64,000 bases of DNA, taken from assembly GCF_029960785.1 (NCBI RefSeq), contig NZ_JASBQE010000035.1, forward strand, positions 48,382 through 112,381. Direction: 5' to 3'. This DNA comes from Polyangium sp. 15x6. GTDB lineage: Bacteria; Myxococcota_A; Polyangia; Polyangiales; Polyangiaceae. The position numbers and the translations under genes were made by a program. The notes under the pieces are model-generated. The model was not told the origin of the DNA. It saw nothing but the letters and a program-made list of their open reading frames with translations, and did no database searches. Below, piece by piece: positions 46,388-55,412 of this stretch. Positions within the stretch are counted from its first letter, which is position 1, and every line of letters starts with the position of its first letter.

Positions 46388-47005
46388 TCAGGTGGTGTCC
46401 CGGATTCGATCCACGAGACGAACCAGATCGGCCAGCGACTCCGCGCCGAGCTTCTCCATGACCCGGCCCCGATGAACCTTGATCGTCTTCTCCGCCGCGC
46501 CGAGCTCCGCCGCGATTTGCTTGTTCAACAAGCCCTGCGCGACGAGCAAAGCCACCTCGTGCTCCCGCGGGGTGAGCGCCGCGAAGCGCGCTCGCACGGC
46601 CTCCTTCTCGGCCCGCGCCGCCCGCGCCTCGGCGTCCCGCGCGAGCGCCCGCTCCACCGCCGCGAGCAGATCCGTGTCATCGCAGGGTTTGGAGAGGAAA
46701 TCGAGCGCGCCCCCCTTCATGGCGCGCACCGAGCTCGGCACGTCGCCGTGTCCGGTCAGGAAGATCAAGGGGAGCGGGAAGCCTCGCCGCGCGAGCTCCT
46801 CCTGCAGGTCGAGGCCGCCGATCTCGGGCATACGCAGGTCCACGATCACGCACCCCGGCCGATCCGCGGGCGCGCGCTCCAGGAACGCGCGGGCAGAGGC
46901 GTGCGCCTCGACCGCATACCCCGCCGAGCGCAGGAGCCGCTCCAGGCCGCGCAGCACCGAGGGGTCGTCGTCCACCACGAATACGGTGCGCTCCATTGGG
47001 GTCAT
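46388..47005 (-). CDS. FixJ/NarL-type response regulator
   Basis: 205 residues. Receiver domain: [15 protein letters not shown], phospho-Asp in [33 protein letters not shown], Lys in FLSKP. C-terminal Lux[44 protein letters not shown]. The GHGDVPxxVRAMKxGA run is typical of FixJ. ATG 47005 was chosen because AGGCGG precedes it; ATG 46996 is also possible. It lies upstream of the hybrid kinase on the same strand with a 44-bp gap, and is divergent from the REC-kinase gene. Confidence 0.92.
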   Translation of the reverse strand: MTPMERTVFVVDDDPSVLRGLERLLRSAGYAVEAHASARAFLERAPADRPGCVIVDLRMPEIGGLDLQEELARRGFPLPLIFLTGHGDVPSSVRAMKGGALDFLSKPCDDTDLLAAVERALARDAEARAARAEKEAVRARFAALTPREHEVALLVAQGLLNKQIAAELGAAEKTIKVHRGRVMEKLGAESLADLVRLVDRIRDTT

Positions 47006-47067
47006 CGCCGCCTGGTCGCAAGAACATGAACCAACATGCCTGGCATTCCTCCCCCAGATCCCCGACC

Positions 47068-48291
47068 ATGTCAACGATGCGAGCGTCCCTCGTTTTGCTC
47101 GTCGACGACGACCCCCAGAGCCTCAAGCTCCTCTCCGACGCGCTCGCGGGTCAGCCCTTCGCCCTCGCCGTGGCGCTCGACGGGGAGATGGCCCTGCGGC
47201 AGATCCGGCGCGAGGAGCCCGACCTCGTCCTGCTCGACGCGGTGATGCCCGGTATGGACGGCTTCGAGGTCTGTCGCCGCTTGCAGGCGGACCCGGCCAC
47301 GCGCGACATTCCGATCATCTTCATGACCTCGCTCGCGGACACAGCGAGCCGGGTGCGTGGGCTCGAGCTCGGCGCCGTCGATTACGTGACCAAACCCTTC
47401 GTGCGCGCGGAGCTCGCGGCCCGGGTGCGCGCGCAGATCGCCGTGCGCGCCGGGGCGCGGGCGCTCGCGGAGAAAAACGCGGAGCTCGAACGGGTGGCCG
47501 CCGAGCTCGCGCGCGCCAGGGACACGCTCGAAGCCGAGGTGGTGCGCCGGACCGACGAGCTCATGGCCACGAACCAGCGCCTGACGCACATGAACCGCGT
47601 GGCCGCGATGAGCGAGCTCGCGGCCTCGATCGCGCACGAGCTGAACCAGCCGCTCGCGGCGATCTTGAGCAATGCGCAAGCGGCGCGGCGCCTGCTCCAG
47701 AAGGCGCCGCCGGACGTCACCGAAGCGCTCGCGGCGCTCGGCGACATCGTGGACGACGACCGGCGCGCCGCGACGATCATCCAGCGTATGCGCGCGATGC
47801 TGAAGAAGGGCGCGCCGCGCACGGACGGGCAGGACCTGAACGAGCTCGCGCGCGAGGTGGCGCGGCTCGTGGGCAATGACGTGCTGCTCCGAGGCGCGAC
47901 GCTGCGGCTCGACCTCGCGCCTGGCCTACCCAGCGTGCGCGGCGACGGCATTCAGCTCCAGCAGGTGGTCCTGAATCTGGTGGTCAATGCGCTCGACGCC
48001 GTCGCGGACCGCCCGCCCGGCAGACGCCTCGTCGTCGTACGGACGCGCGGCGACGGCAAGGATCGGGTGGTGCTGTCGGTGGAGGATTCGGGCAAGGGGA
48101 TTGCCCCGGCGGACATGGAGCGGGTGTTCGAGGCCTTTTATACGACAAAGGCGGAAGGGCTCGGCGTGGGGCTCGCAATCAGCCGCTCCATCGTGGAGGC
48201 GCACGGGGGGAGGTTGTCGGTGGAGAACAATCCGGGCGAGGGAGTGACATTTCGGTGTCAGTTGCCGGCTTCGGAGGAGAATGGTGCGTAA
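47068..48291 (+). CDS. receiver - histidine kinase (FixL-like kinase core)
   Basis: 407 residues, cytoplasmic. N-terminal receiver ([20 protein letters not shown], phospho-Asp in [13 protein letters not shown], Lys in YVTKPFV); coiled coil (~130-190); HisKA of the FixL/DctB class with phospho-His in [20 protein letters not shown]; HATPase motifs [35 protein letters not shown]. Two starts (47068, 47077) are possible; neither has a clear ribosome-binding site. It is divergent from the FixJ-type regulator over ~60 bp, so the two are probably co-regulated, and phosphotransfer between them is a reasonable inference. Confidence 0.9.
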   Translation: MSTMRASLVLLVDDDPQSLKLLSDALAGQPFALAVALDGEMALRQIRREEPDLVLLDAVMPGMDGFEVCRRLQADPATRDIPIIFMTSLADTASRVRGLELGAVDYVTKPFVRAELAARVRAQIAVRAGARALAEKNAELERVAAELARARDTLEAEVVRRTDELMATNQRLTHMNRVAAMSELAASIAHELNQPLAAILSNAQAARRLLQKAPPDVTEALAALGDIVDDDRRAATIIQRMRAMLKKGAPRTDGQDLNELAREVARLVGNDVLLRGATLRLDLAPGLPSVRGDGIQLQQVVLNLVVNALDAVADRPPGRRLVVVRTRGDGKDRVVLSVEDSGKGIAPADMERVFEAFYTTKAEGLGVGLAISRSIVEAHGGRLSVENNPGEGVTFRCQLPASEENGA

Positions 48292-48400
48292 GGGGGGCGC
48301 CCCGGCGGATCAAAAGCTCGCTCGGTTCCCAGGCGCATCGTGAGCCCTCTGGCGCGTTTTCCCTTGTCGTCCAGTCGCTCGACCTGCGATTCGATACTCC

Positions 48401-48852
48401 ATGCAAGCAATGACGAGACACCGCTCGACAATGCTGAGCGTGCTGATATCGGGCTTTGGTGGGGCAGGATTGACGGGTGCGTGCGGGTCGCCTCTCGATC
48501 CGGGGCCTGGCGAGTCGTGGGACTCCACCCGACATCCCGACCGAAACGTCGACCGAATGTGCAGAGCCGATGCCCAAGCCGTGCATGCTTGACCGCATCC
48601 CGCTCGTGGGAAACCCGGAGACGGAACATCTCCGCAACAAAGTCCCGCCGGAAAAAGAGGTGGTGCAGATCAACAAGGTTACGCCGTACACGCCGTGACG
48701 CGGTAGGCCCCACGGAGTTCACGCCCGCCGAGCTCGAGACGCTCCTTCTCCCCACGCCCAAGCCGGAGCGCGTACTGGGCGCCCAGCGCAGGCTTCAGAA
48801 GGTCGGCATCACCTGGCCCGGCTCGCCCGAGATCCCCGAGGAGCCGACATAA
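48401..48852 (+). pseudogene. frameshifted lipoprotein-like gene
   Basis: Three consecutive frames each carry a protein-like piece. Frame 1 from ATG 48401/48410: a lipoprotein-type signal (MLSVLISGFGGAGLTGAC). Frame 2: PTETSTECAEPMPKPCMLDR, then VPPEKEVVQINKVTPYTP to a stop near 48698. Frame 3: DAVGPTEFTPAELETLLLPT and GITWPGSPEIPEEPT to 48852. Two frameshifts, near 48525 and 48690, would join them. This is either a decayed gene or sequence error. Family unknown. Confidence 0.4.
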
Positions 48853-49012
48853 CGGGCCAACCCCTTTTTGCGGCGACCCGTCTCCCCAAATGAAGGCTCG
48901 AGCTCGCACCGATTGACCTACCTCGTCGCAAAGCGGAAGCGGTCGCGGTAGCGCGAACGGCAAACGGAGGCTGTCGCGGTCGCGGAAACGGGGCTGTAAC
49001 GACGGCGCGTCA

Positions 49013-49032
49013 GTGTCACGCGCGCGTGACAC
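49013..49032. promoter_or_regulatory. perfect 20-bp palindrome, candidate operator
   Basis: GTGTCACGCGCGCGTGACAC is its own reverse complement. It lies 135 bp upstream of the TonB-receptor start in a ~315-bp gap without genes (48853-49167). Perfect dimer symmetry of this length suits a repressor or activator site; a hairpin is also possible. Confidence 0.5.
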
Positions 49033-49167
49033 CTTCCGTGCAGGTGTCCTGTCTCGATGCCCAGGATTCCGCGGCGCGAATCGGGTGGTACGAAGCTTGC
49101 TAACGTGCAGGCCATCGTCTCGAGAAGGCAAGGTCTCGACCCCATCAGCCTTGGAAATCGAATCGTC

Positions 49168-52100
49168 ATGCGCTTGCTTCATGGACCCCGATGGTTTTCC
49201 CTGGCGGCGACCTTTTGCCTCGGTCTCTTGGCCGCCTCCTCCGCCTCCGCCGCCGGAGACGCGGTCCTCACCGGGACCGTCCGCGACCAGGCGACACGAA
49301 AGCCCCTCGCCGACGTCGTCGTCACCGTGACCTCCCCCGCGATGCAGGGCGAGCAGATCGTCGTGACCGACGCGTCCGGCACCTATCGCGTTTCTCAGCT
49401 CCCCCCGGGCGAATACATGATCCGGGTCGAAGTGGATGGGCACAAGCCCTCCTCGCGCGGCGGGATCACGCTCCGGACGGGCACCACGTTCCGCGCCAAC
49501 ATCCTGCTCACGGAGTTCTTGCCGAACGACGAGGAGATCCTGCTCATCGGCCCCATCCCGTCGGTCGACATCGGATCGATGACGACAGGTTTGATCGTCG
49601 ATTCGGATGTCTCGCATCGCCTCGCGGTGGCGCCGCCGGGAGGTCGAGCCTCGGCCGTGCGATCGTTCGAGAGCCTCGGGGCGCTCGCGCCCGGCGCCCA
49701 GCCGACGAGCCTCGGCTTTTCCATCCACGGCTCGTCGGCGCCCGAGAACCGGTTCCAGATCGACGGCGTCTCCGTGGGCAGCGCTTCGGACGGCATCAAC
49801 GACACGCCGCTCTCGCTCGAGTTCGTCCAGGAGGTCCACGTCGCCACGGCCGGATACATGCCCGAGTTCGGCCGTACCACCGGCGGCGTCTTCGACGTCG
49901 TCACGAAGGCGAGTGTCGACGGGTTTCACCGATCGTGGGTGGATCGCAACGAGTTTCGCGGGTCGATCTTCGGCAGCTACACGCCGGGCGCGCTCGAGGG
50001 AGGACGAAACCCCGTGCGCGCGGAGGGCACGGTGGTCGCCGTCGATCAGAAGCTCGGCGCGATGCGTGATTTCGGGTTCGAGCTCCGCGGACCCATCAAG
50101 GAAGATCGCCTGTGGTTTTACGCGGGATTGAACGTGGCCTTCCAGGACCTCGACATCGTGCGTTCGCTGAGCCGTCTGCGGTACGAGACGAACCCCGATG
50201 GATCCGTGAAGCTCGACGCGAGCGGCCATCCCATCAGCCTCCGCGATGAAGACGGATTTCAGCTCACCGCGCCCATCGAGGGCGGGACGCGTCGCTACAT
50301 CGCTTCGAAAGAGACGCTGCAATACATCGGCAAGCTCACGTGGTTCATCAACGCGCCGCAATACGATCCGTTGCATACGTTGACGCTCTCGGTGTTCGGT
50401 TCGCCCACGTGGTCCGGGGGGGACGGGCGGATCTCGCTCAATGGGATCACGGGCACGCCCACGCCGATCGACACGAGCTCGCTGGCAGGGCAATACGCGG
50501 CCTTCGGGCGGCGGGAAGAGCAGATGAGCAACACCGTCTCCCTCAAGCTCTCGTCGGCGTTCCTGCACAAGATGCTCCTCCTCGACGCGACGATCGCATA
50601 TCATCACGCCTCCTCGAGCCGCCTGCCGGTCGACGGGGCGGGGATCGGCAGCGGGAAGGGGCTCGACGCCGTCCCCGGGATCGCCTGGACGCGTGGGGCG
50701 CCGCATAGCATCGCCGATTTCGAGGATCTTCCGGCAGGGAGCGGCTGCGAGCCGAAGGGGTCGACGAACGTCATCCATTGCCCCGTGCGCGCCTACCTGA
50801 CGGGTGGACCCGGGAACGTGAACGAGTCCATCACGAACCGCTTCCAGGGGAACGTTGTCGTCACGTACCTGTTCTCGGCGCTGGGGCACCACGTCATCAA
50901 GGCGGGGCTCGACGTCGAGGTGTCGAACAGCCTGTTCGCCCGGGCGAATACGGGGAACGTGTGGTTTTCGGAGACGTGGGATGGCTCGGGGTGGCAAGTC
51001 TGGCGCATGGGCAACCAGACGAACCCGGACGACGTCTACGTCCCGAAATTGCAGTCCTCCACGACGCACTCCACCCTCGTCGGCGGGTATGTCCAGGATA
51101 GCTTCAACATCCTCGACCGGGTCACGTTGAACGCAGGCTTGCGGTACGACGCGCAGGTGATCTCGAGCAACGAGGGGATGGGCATGGTGCTCCCGAACCA
51201 GTGGTCTCCACGCGTCGGAGTCATCTACGACCCGACCCGTTTTGAACGGTCGAAGATCTTCGCGAGCTACGCGCGTTATTACGAGAACGTGCCCCTCGGC
51301 CTGGCCGACGCCTTGTTCGTCCGGCGGCCCCTCACCGTGTCCGAAGTGTCGAGCTCGGTGTGCGACCCGAGCGACCCTGCGAAGGTCGCGGCCTGCCTGG
51401 ACCCGAAGAACAACCTCACGATCGGGCAGCCCTACGCACCGAACCGGCGATGGGGTTCTCATGGCGGCGATCGCGCGCTGGTGGATCCGGAGATCGAGGC
51501 GCAGTCGATGGACGAGATCTCGGCAGGCGGCGAATACGAGATCTTCCGCGACGCGCGCGTGGGCGTCAACTACGTGCACCGTTCGATCCACCGCGTCATC
51601 GAGACCATGAGCCGGGACGAAGGCATGTCGTTCTTCGTGGGGAACCCCGGCCATGGCGCGGGCTCCGACTTCCCCGAAGCCCGGCGCGACTACGATGCGG
51701 TGACGGTGTTCTTTCAGAAATCGTTCACCCAGCGGTGGCTCGCGCTCGCCAGCTACACGGCGTCGTATCTCCGCGGGAACTACCCCGGGCTCGCCTCGGG
51801 GGCCTATCCGTCGCCCCACATGCTCTCCGACTTCGACCTCCTGTCGCTCCAGCCGAACCGCGACGGCCCGCTCCCCGGGGATCGGCGTCATTCGGTCAAG
51901 GTCTTCGGCGCCAAGGAGTTCGTCCTCTCGAAGAACGTCGGCATCAACATAGGAGTGGGCTACACGGGCACGTCGGGCGCCCCGCTCGACGTCCTCGGCG
52001 CTCACCCCTCCTACGGCAGAGGTGCCGCCTTCATCCTGCCCCGCGGCGCGGGGGGCCACTTGCCCTGGGTCCACAGCGTCGATTCGAACCTCGCCGTCGG

Positions 52101-52413
52101 CTACAAGGTGAGCAAGGACAGCACGCTCTCCGTGAGCGTGGACGTGTTCAACCTGTTCAACTTCCAGGCCGAGACCAGCCGCGATCAGTCGTTCACGTAC
52201 GCGAACGTCCGGCCCATCGACGGCGGCACGGCGGCGGACCTGCCGAACAAGGGAGAGGCGGCGTGCGCCACCGGCGCGGGTTGCCGCTACAAGCTCGTGA
52301 ATTTCGAGGACGGCTCGCCCTTCGATCCCGCCGACCGAAACCCCAGCTACGGCAGCCCCACGTCGTACCAGAGCCCGAGGACGATCCGCATGGGCATGCG
52401 GTTGACCTTCTGA
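49168..52413 (+). CDS. TonB-dependent receptor with carboxypeptidase-regulatory-like domain
   Basis: 1081 residues, outer membrane. Signal peptide (FSLAATFCLGLLAASSASAA); CarboxypepD_reg-like beta sandwich (AVLTGTVRDQATRKPLADVV, GTYRVSQLPPGEYMIRVEVD); plug domain (SFESLGALAPGAQPTSLGFS, FQIDGVSVGSASDGINDTPL, EFGRTTGGVFDVVTK); then a long beta-barrel with alternating aromatic strands and a C-terminal Phe (TIRMGMRLTF), the outer-membrane insertion signal. Such OmpA-related/SusC-like oligosaccharide- or peptide-type receptors import nutrients with TonB energy. No TonB box could be assigned. ATG 49168 was chosen for the signal peptide; earlier in-frame starts would add a non-signal leader. The substrate is unknown. 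Confidence 0.9.
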   Translation: MRLLHGPRWFSLAATFCLGLLAASSASAAGDAVLTGTVRDQATRKPLADVVVTVTSPAMQGEQIVVTDASGTYRVSQLPPGEYMIRVEVDGHKPSSRGGITLRTGTTFRANILLTEFLPNDEEILLIGPIPSVDIGSMTTGLIVDSDVSHRLAVAPPGGRASAVRSFESLGALAPGAQPTSLGFSIHGSSAPENRFQIDGVSVGSASDGINDTPLSLEFVQEVHVATAGYMPEFGRTTGGVFDVVTKASVDGFHRSWVDRNEFRGSIFGSYTPGALEGGRNPVRAEGTVVAVDQKLGAMRDFGFELRGPIKEDRLWFYAGLNVAFQDLDIVRSLSRLRYETNPDGSVKLDASGHPISLRDEDGFQLTAPIEGGTRRYIASKETLQYIGKLTWFINAPQYDPLHTLTLSVFGSPTWSGGDGRISLNGITGTPTPIDTSSLAGQYAAFGRREEQMSNTVSLKLSSAFLHKMLLLDATIAYHHASSSRLPVDGAGIGSGKGLDAVPGIAWTRGAPHSIADFEDLPAGSGCEPKGSTNVIHCPVRAYLTGGPGNVNESITNRFQGNVVVTYLFSALGHHVIKAGLDVEVSNSLFARANTGNVWFSETWDGSGWQVWRMGNQTNPDDVYVPKLQSSTTHSTLVGGYVQDSFNILDRVTLNAGLRYDAQVISSNEGMGMVLPNQWSPRVGVIYDPTRFERSKIFASYARYYENVPLGLADALFVRRPLTVSEVSSSVCDPSDPAKVAACLDPKNNLTIGQPYAPNRRWGSHGGDRALVDPEIEAQSMDEISAGGEYEIFRDARVGVNYVHRSIHRVIETMSRDEGMSFFVGNPGHGAGSDFPEARRDYDAVTVFFQKSFTQRWLALASYTASYLRGNYPGLASGAYPSPHMLSDFDLLSLQPNRDGPLPGDRRHSVKVFGAKEFVLSKNVGINIGVGYTGTSGAPLDVLGAHPSYGRGAAFILPRGAGGHLPWVHSVDSNLAVGYKVSKDSTLSVSVDVFNLFNFQAETSRDQSFTYANVRPIDGGTAADLPNKGEAACATGAGCRYKLVNFEDGSPFDPADRNPSYGSPTSYQSPRTIRMGMRLTF

Positions 52414-52484
52414 TGGCGGAACGAGGAGACGAGCCATGAATCGCCACGACGCCCGCCAACTTTCATGATAGGGACAGGAGGAAC

Positions 52485-52826
52485 ATGCTGAGCGCGGTCC
52501 TGGTCCTCCTCGGCGTAGGCGTTGCCCTTACCGTGATGCATCTCCGCGACCAACGGCGATCGGGAGCGAACATGGCAAAGCATTCACGCCGCTTCGACCT
52601 CGAAAGCCTCGTCCCTCTCCTGCCAGATGAGCTCCGACAGCAGCCGTTCACCGGCGTACGAGAGCACTGGCGGGACGGTCGAATCTTCGTGGGCCTCTTG
52701 CTTCCGTTGCCTCCGGGCGCCAAAATTCCGTGCGGCAACCCGGCAAACGTGGGCCTCGAATTCGACGCCGAGACGGGAGACCTCATCGCCGTCCACCCCG
52801 AGGGTGTCGCGCTCGGCATCAAGTAG
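52485..52826 (+). CDS. hypothetical membrane-anchored protein, 113 aa
   Basis: One N-terminal membrane helix (MLSAVLVLLGVGVALTVMHL), then a soluble ~90-residue part (LVPLLPDELRQQPFTGVREH, RIFVGLLLPLPPGAKIPCGN). No family recognised. ATG 52485 follows GGAGG, a good ribosome-binding site, and the gene lies 71 bp after the TonB receptor, so co-transcription is possible. Confidence 0.65.
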   Translation: MLSAVLVLLGVGVALTVMHLRDQRRSGANMAKHSRRFDLESLVPLLPDELRQQPFTGVREHWRDGRIFVGLLLPLPPGAKIPCGNPANVGLEFDAETGDLIAVHPEGVALGIK

Positions 52827-52869
52827 ACGACATCGCTCGTTGGGCTCGGGCGTGCGCCCGAGCGCGCGT

Positions 52870-53320
52870 CCACGCACCTCGCGAGCACGTCCACGGACAC
52901 GACGACCGCGACGACGCGCTTGGCGACCACGTCCACGGACCCCGCAAGCACGTCTTCGGACCTCGCAAGCACGTCTTCGGACGCCGCGAGCACGTCCACG
53001 GACGCCACGAGCGCGACAACGCAGTCGGCGAGCACGTCCACGTACCTGCACGAGCGCGACGACGCAGTCGGCGAGCACGTCCACGGACCCCGCAAGCACG
53101 CCTTCGGACCCCACGAGCGCGACGACGCAGTCGCCGAGCACGTCCACGGACCCCACCGAGCGCCACGACGCAGTCGCCGAGCACGTCCACGGACCCCACC
53201 GAGCGCCACGACGCAGTCGCCGAGCACGTCCACGGACTCCACGAGCGCCACGACGCAGTCGCCGAGCACGTCCACGGACCCCTCGAGCACGCCTTCGGAC
53301 TCCGCGCGCGCGTCCACGCT
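52870..53320. repeat. degenerate 21/42-bp tandem repeat
   Basis: About 450 bp of head-to-tail copies of two related 21-bp units, GCGAGCACGTCCACGGACCCC and ACGAGCGCGACGACGCAGTCG, mostly alternating as a 42-bp unit. At least three copies are 43 bp (53041, 53150 and 53193 regions), which would break any reading frame. All frames stay open only because of the base composition. A 593-bp gap (52827-53419) without other genes surrounds it. Best read as a non-coding minisatellite; a decayed Thr/Ser-rich repeat protein is an alternative. Confidence 0.75.
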
Positions 53321-53419
53321 CTACCCACACGCCAAAAGTGTGCTCCAGGCGGATGATGAATACCCGCCCTTCGTCGAACGCGCACACGGGACCCGCTCCC
53401 CTTTTCCCAGGAGGATCAC

Positions 53420-53926
53420 ATGTCGGAGAACGCAATCGGCAAGTATACGGGCAATGGCGTCATCGATGTTTCGTCGTTCAAGCAGAAGCTCGTCGACGTC
53501 AAGCAAGGCGATCTGCCCAAGCTCAAGCGCTCGAAGCCGGGCTGCGCGGGCGTGCTCGCCGACCTCGCCGCCGCGATGCCCGACCACAGCCAGGAGGCGC
53601 GTATCCATCCGGACGTCTACGCCGACATCGTGGAGACCACGCAGCTCATCCAGGCCATCCGCGCCCAGCGCCCCGAGGCCGACAAGCTCGCCGAGGTTCT
53701 TCGCGAGAGTGAAGCCTTCTACGAGGACAAGCTCGAAGGGCTCCTGAGCAGGGTCGCCAAGATGGTCGTCGACACCGCGAAGGACGAGAACAAGCCCAGC
53801 CTGCTCGCGACGTTCGAATCGACGATCCGGTATCGCGCGCTCTACGCAGACAGGAGCGTCGCCACCCGGCGCAAGAACCAGGAAAGCGCAGCCGCGTCCG
53901 CCGCGGAGCCCACGAACGAAGCATAG
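53420..53926 (+). CDS. hypothetical helical protein, 168 aa
   Basis: A soluble, largely alpha-helical protein (LVDVKQGDLPKLKRSKPGCA, IVETTQLIQAIRAQRPEADK, ESEAFYEDKLEGLLSRVAKM) with an Ala/Ser-rich end. No signal, membrane segment or known motif. ATG 53420 follows CAGGAGGATCAC, a strong ribosome-binding site, so the gene is real. Family not recognised. Palindromic copy 4 starts 23 bp after its stop. Confidence 0.7.
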   Translation: MSENAIGKYTGNGVIDVSSFKQKLVDVKQGDLPKLKRSKPGCAGVLADLAAAMPDHSQEARIHPDVYADIVETTQLIQAIRAQRPEADKLAEVLRESEAFYEDKLEGLLSRVAKMVVDTAKDENKPSLLATFESTIRYRALYADRSVATRRKNQESAAASAAEPTNEA

Positions 53927-53948
53927 AGGGTTCTCATCTGGCAGGCGC

Positions 53949-54255
53949 GTCGCTGGGGCGTTGCCCCAGGCCCCACCCGGGGCTATCCGCCCCGGGACCC
54001 GGACCAGCGCAAGCGCTGGACCTTTGGTCGATGAACTGCGCGATGCGCAGTTCATCGAACAGGCCGAGGCAACCGGCGGGCGCCCCTGCCCATCAAGACG
54101 CCGCGCTACCCTTTCGACCGGCGACGCGGTCCAACCGGTCCGTTGGAAGAACTGCGCATCGCGCAGTTCTTCCACCCCGGGTCCAGCGCTTGCGCTGGTC
54201 CGGGTCGAGGGGCGGATAGCCCCCGCGGGGCCCGGGGCAGCGCCCCGGCGCGGCG
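53949..54255. repeat. palindromic dispersed element, copy 4 (inverted orientation)
   Basis: About 307 bp between convergent genes (stops at 53926 and 54298). Order as in copy 2: GCTGGGGCGTTGCCCCAG arm, CCAGCGCAAGCGCTGG, GATGAACTGCGC hairpin, variable centre, GGAAGAACTGCGC/GCGCAGTTCTTCC hairpin, CCAGCGCTTGCGCTGG, then CCCGGGGCAGCGCCCCGG. The GGAAGAAC stem has T:A where copies 1 and 3 have C:G, changed on both sides. Confidence 0.9.
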
Positions 54256-54297
54256 GCCCCAGCCCAAGACCGCCCCGCGGGACGCCCTACCGCGCGC

Positions 54298-54864
54298 TTA
54301 CAAGAGCTCCTCGCATTCGATCCCGGTGATCGACAGCCCCCAATCGTCGCCGATGTCCCAGCGGCGGAGCTCGGCGTCGATGATGCGGAGCGCCTCGTCG
54401 GCGTGGCGGAAGTCGCTGATGCGGCTCGACATGTTCCACTGGTCGAGCGGCGCGTTCGAGTCGGCGCACGCCCCGAGCCCCAGGGTATGGGCGTTCATCT
54501 TCCCGAGCGTCTTCCTCATCGCCCCGAGCGCCGACATGCCGATCGCCATGTAGTGCACCTTCGGGCACGCGACGGGGTCGGCGCCGGGGGCGTCGCATTC
54601 ATTCGGATCGCGCTTGCTGTAATCGATCCGGCGCTTTCCGTGGCCGTGCACGCGGATGTAATACTCCGGGGCGTCCGGATACGAGCCCCTACAGGTCTTC
54701 GGCGGCTCGAACGAGACCCCTTCGGCGCTCGAGACGAGCGTGATCTGCGAGGGCTGCCCTTTCACCATTGCGCCCGGGCAGTTCTCCGCGGCCAAGGGCG
54801 GCGGGGGAGGTCCGCAGCCGACGAAAGCGGCGCAAGCCACGAGGACGAGGACGTGAAACCGCAT
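54298..54864 (-). CDS. hypothetical lipoprotein, 188 aa
   Basis: Lipoprotein signal MRFHVLVLVACAAFVGC then a Pro-rich linker. The mature part has several Cys (FEPPKTCRGSYPDAPEYYIR, DPNECDAPGADPVACPKVHY, GLGACADSNAPLDQWN, GIECEELL), suggesting disulphides. No family recognised. ATG 54864 was chosen for the signal; a GTG two codons earlier is possible. It lies between palindromic copies 4 and 5. Confidence 0.68.
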   Translation of the reverse strand: MRFHVLVLVACAAFVGCGPPPPPLAAENCPGAMVKGQPSQITLVSSAEGVSFEPPKTCRGSYPDAPEYYIRVHGHGKRRIDYSKRDPNECDAPGADPVACPKVHYMAIGMSALGAMRKTLGKMNAHTLGLGACADSNAPLDQWNMSSRISDFRHADEALRIIDAELRRWDIGDDWGLSITGIECEELL

Positions 54865-55090
54865 TGTCACGAGCGCTTCGCGCCCGAGGGCTCGTTGTCT
54901 GGGCATGCCATGTCTTCTCCGGCGGACGTTTTGACGAACCGTGCACGCGCCGTCCAGGCAGCCATCGTGCCAGCCCGAGCCGCCGGCTCCGACACCACCG
55001 CCGACACCTGGCTGTCGACAGGGCGTCCACTCCCCCGCTTCGGTTGTGGACGCCCCGTCGACAGCGCTCGTGCGAGAGTGATGGCTCGGC

Positions 55091-55402
55091 CGCCGCGCCG
55101 GGGCTCTGCCCCGGACCCCGCGGGGGCTGTCCGCCCCTCGACCCGGACCAGGGCAAGCCCTGGACTCGGGGTGGAAGAACTGCGCGATGCGCAGTTCTTC
55201 CCACGGGCCGGTGCAAGACCACAGGCAGCGTTGCCGGTCACGGCGGTCTTGATGGGCAGGGTCGTCGCCGGTCTTGCCTCGGGCCTGTTCGATGAACTGC
55301 GCATCGCGCAGTTCATCGACCACGGGTCCAGCGCTTGCGCTGGTCCGGGTCCAGGGGTGGACAACCCCTGGTGGGGCCTGGGGCAAAGCCCCAGCGCAGC
55401 GC
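55091..55402. repeat. palindromic dispersed element, copy 5
   Basis: About 312 bp, between the lipoprotein start and the glycosyltransferase stop (11 bp away). Orientation as in copies 1 and 3: CGCCGGGGCTCTGCCCCGG arm, CCAGGGCAAGCCCTGG, GGAAGAACTGCGC hairpin, centre bounded by GCAAGACC and GGTCTTGC, GATGAACTGCGC hairpin, CCAGCGCTTGCGCTGG, then CTGGGGCAAAGCCCCAG. Confidence 0.9.
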
Positions 55403-55412
55403 CTGCCGAGCA

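Noticed and set aside
49057..49167. Earlier start for the TonB receptor
   Set aside because: It would put ~37 non-signal residues before a good signal peptide.
52463..53317. Open frames through the tandem repeat (VDVLGDCVVAL or TSTDPTSATTQS types)
   Set aside because: 43-bp copies shift the frame within the array, and all six frames are open because of composition.
12541..55402. CRISPR array
   Set aside because: The repeats are dispersed single elements of ~300 bp with internal palindromes, with no regular spacers and no cas genes.
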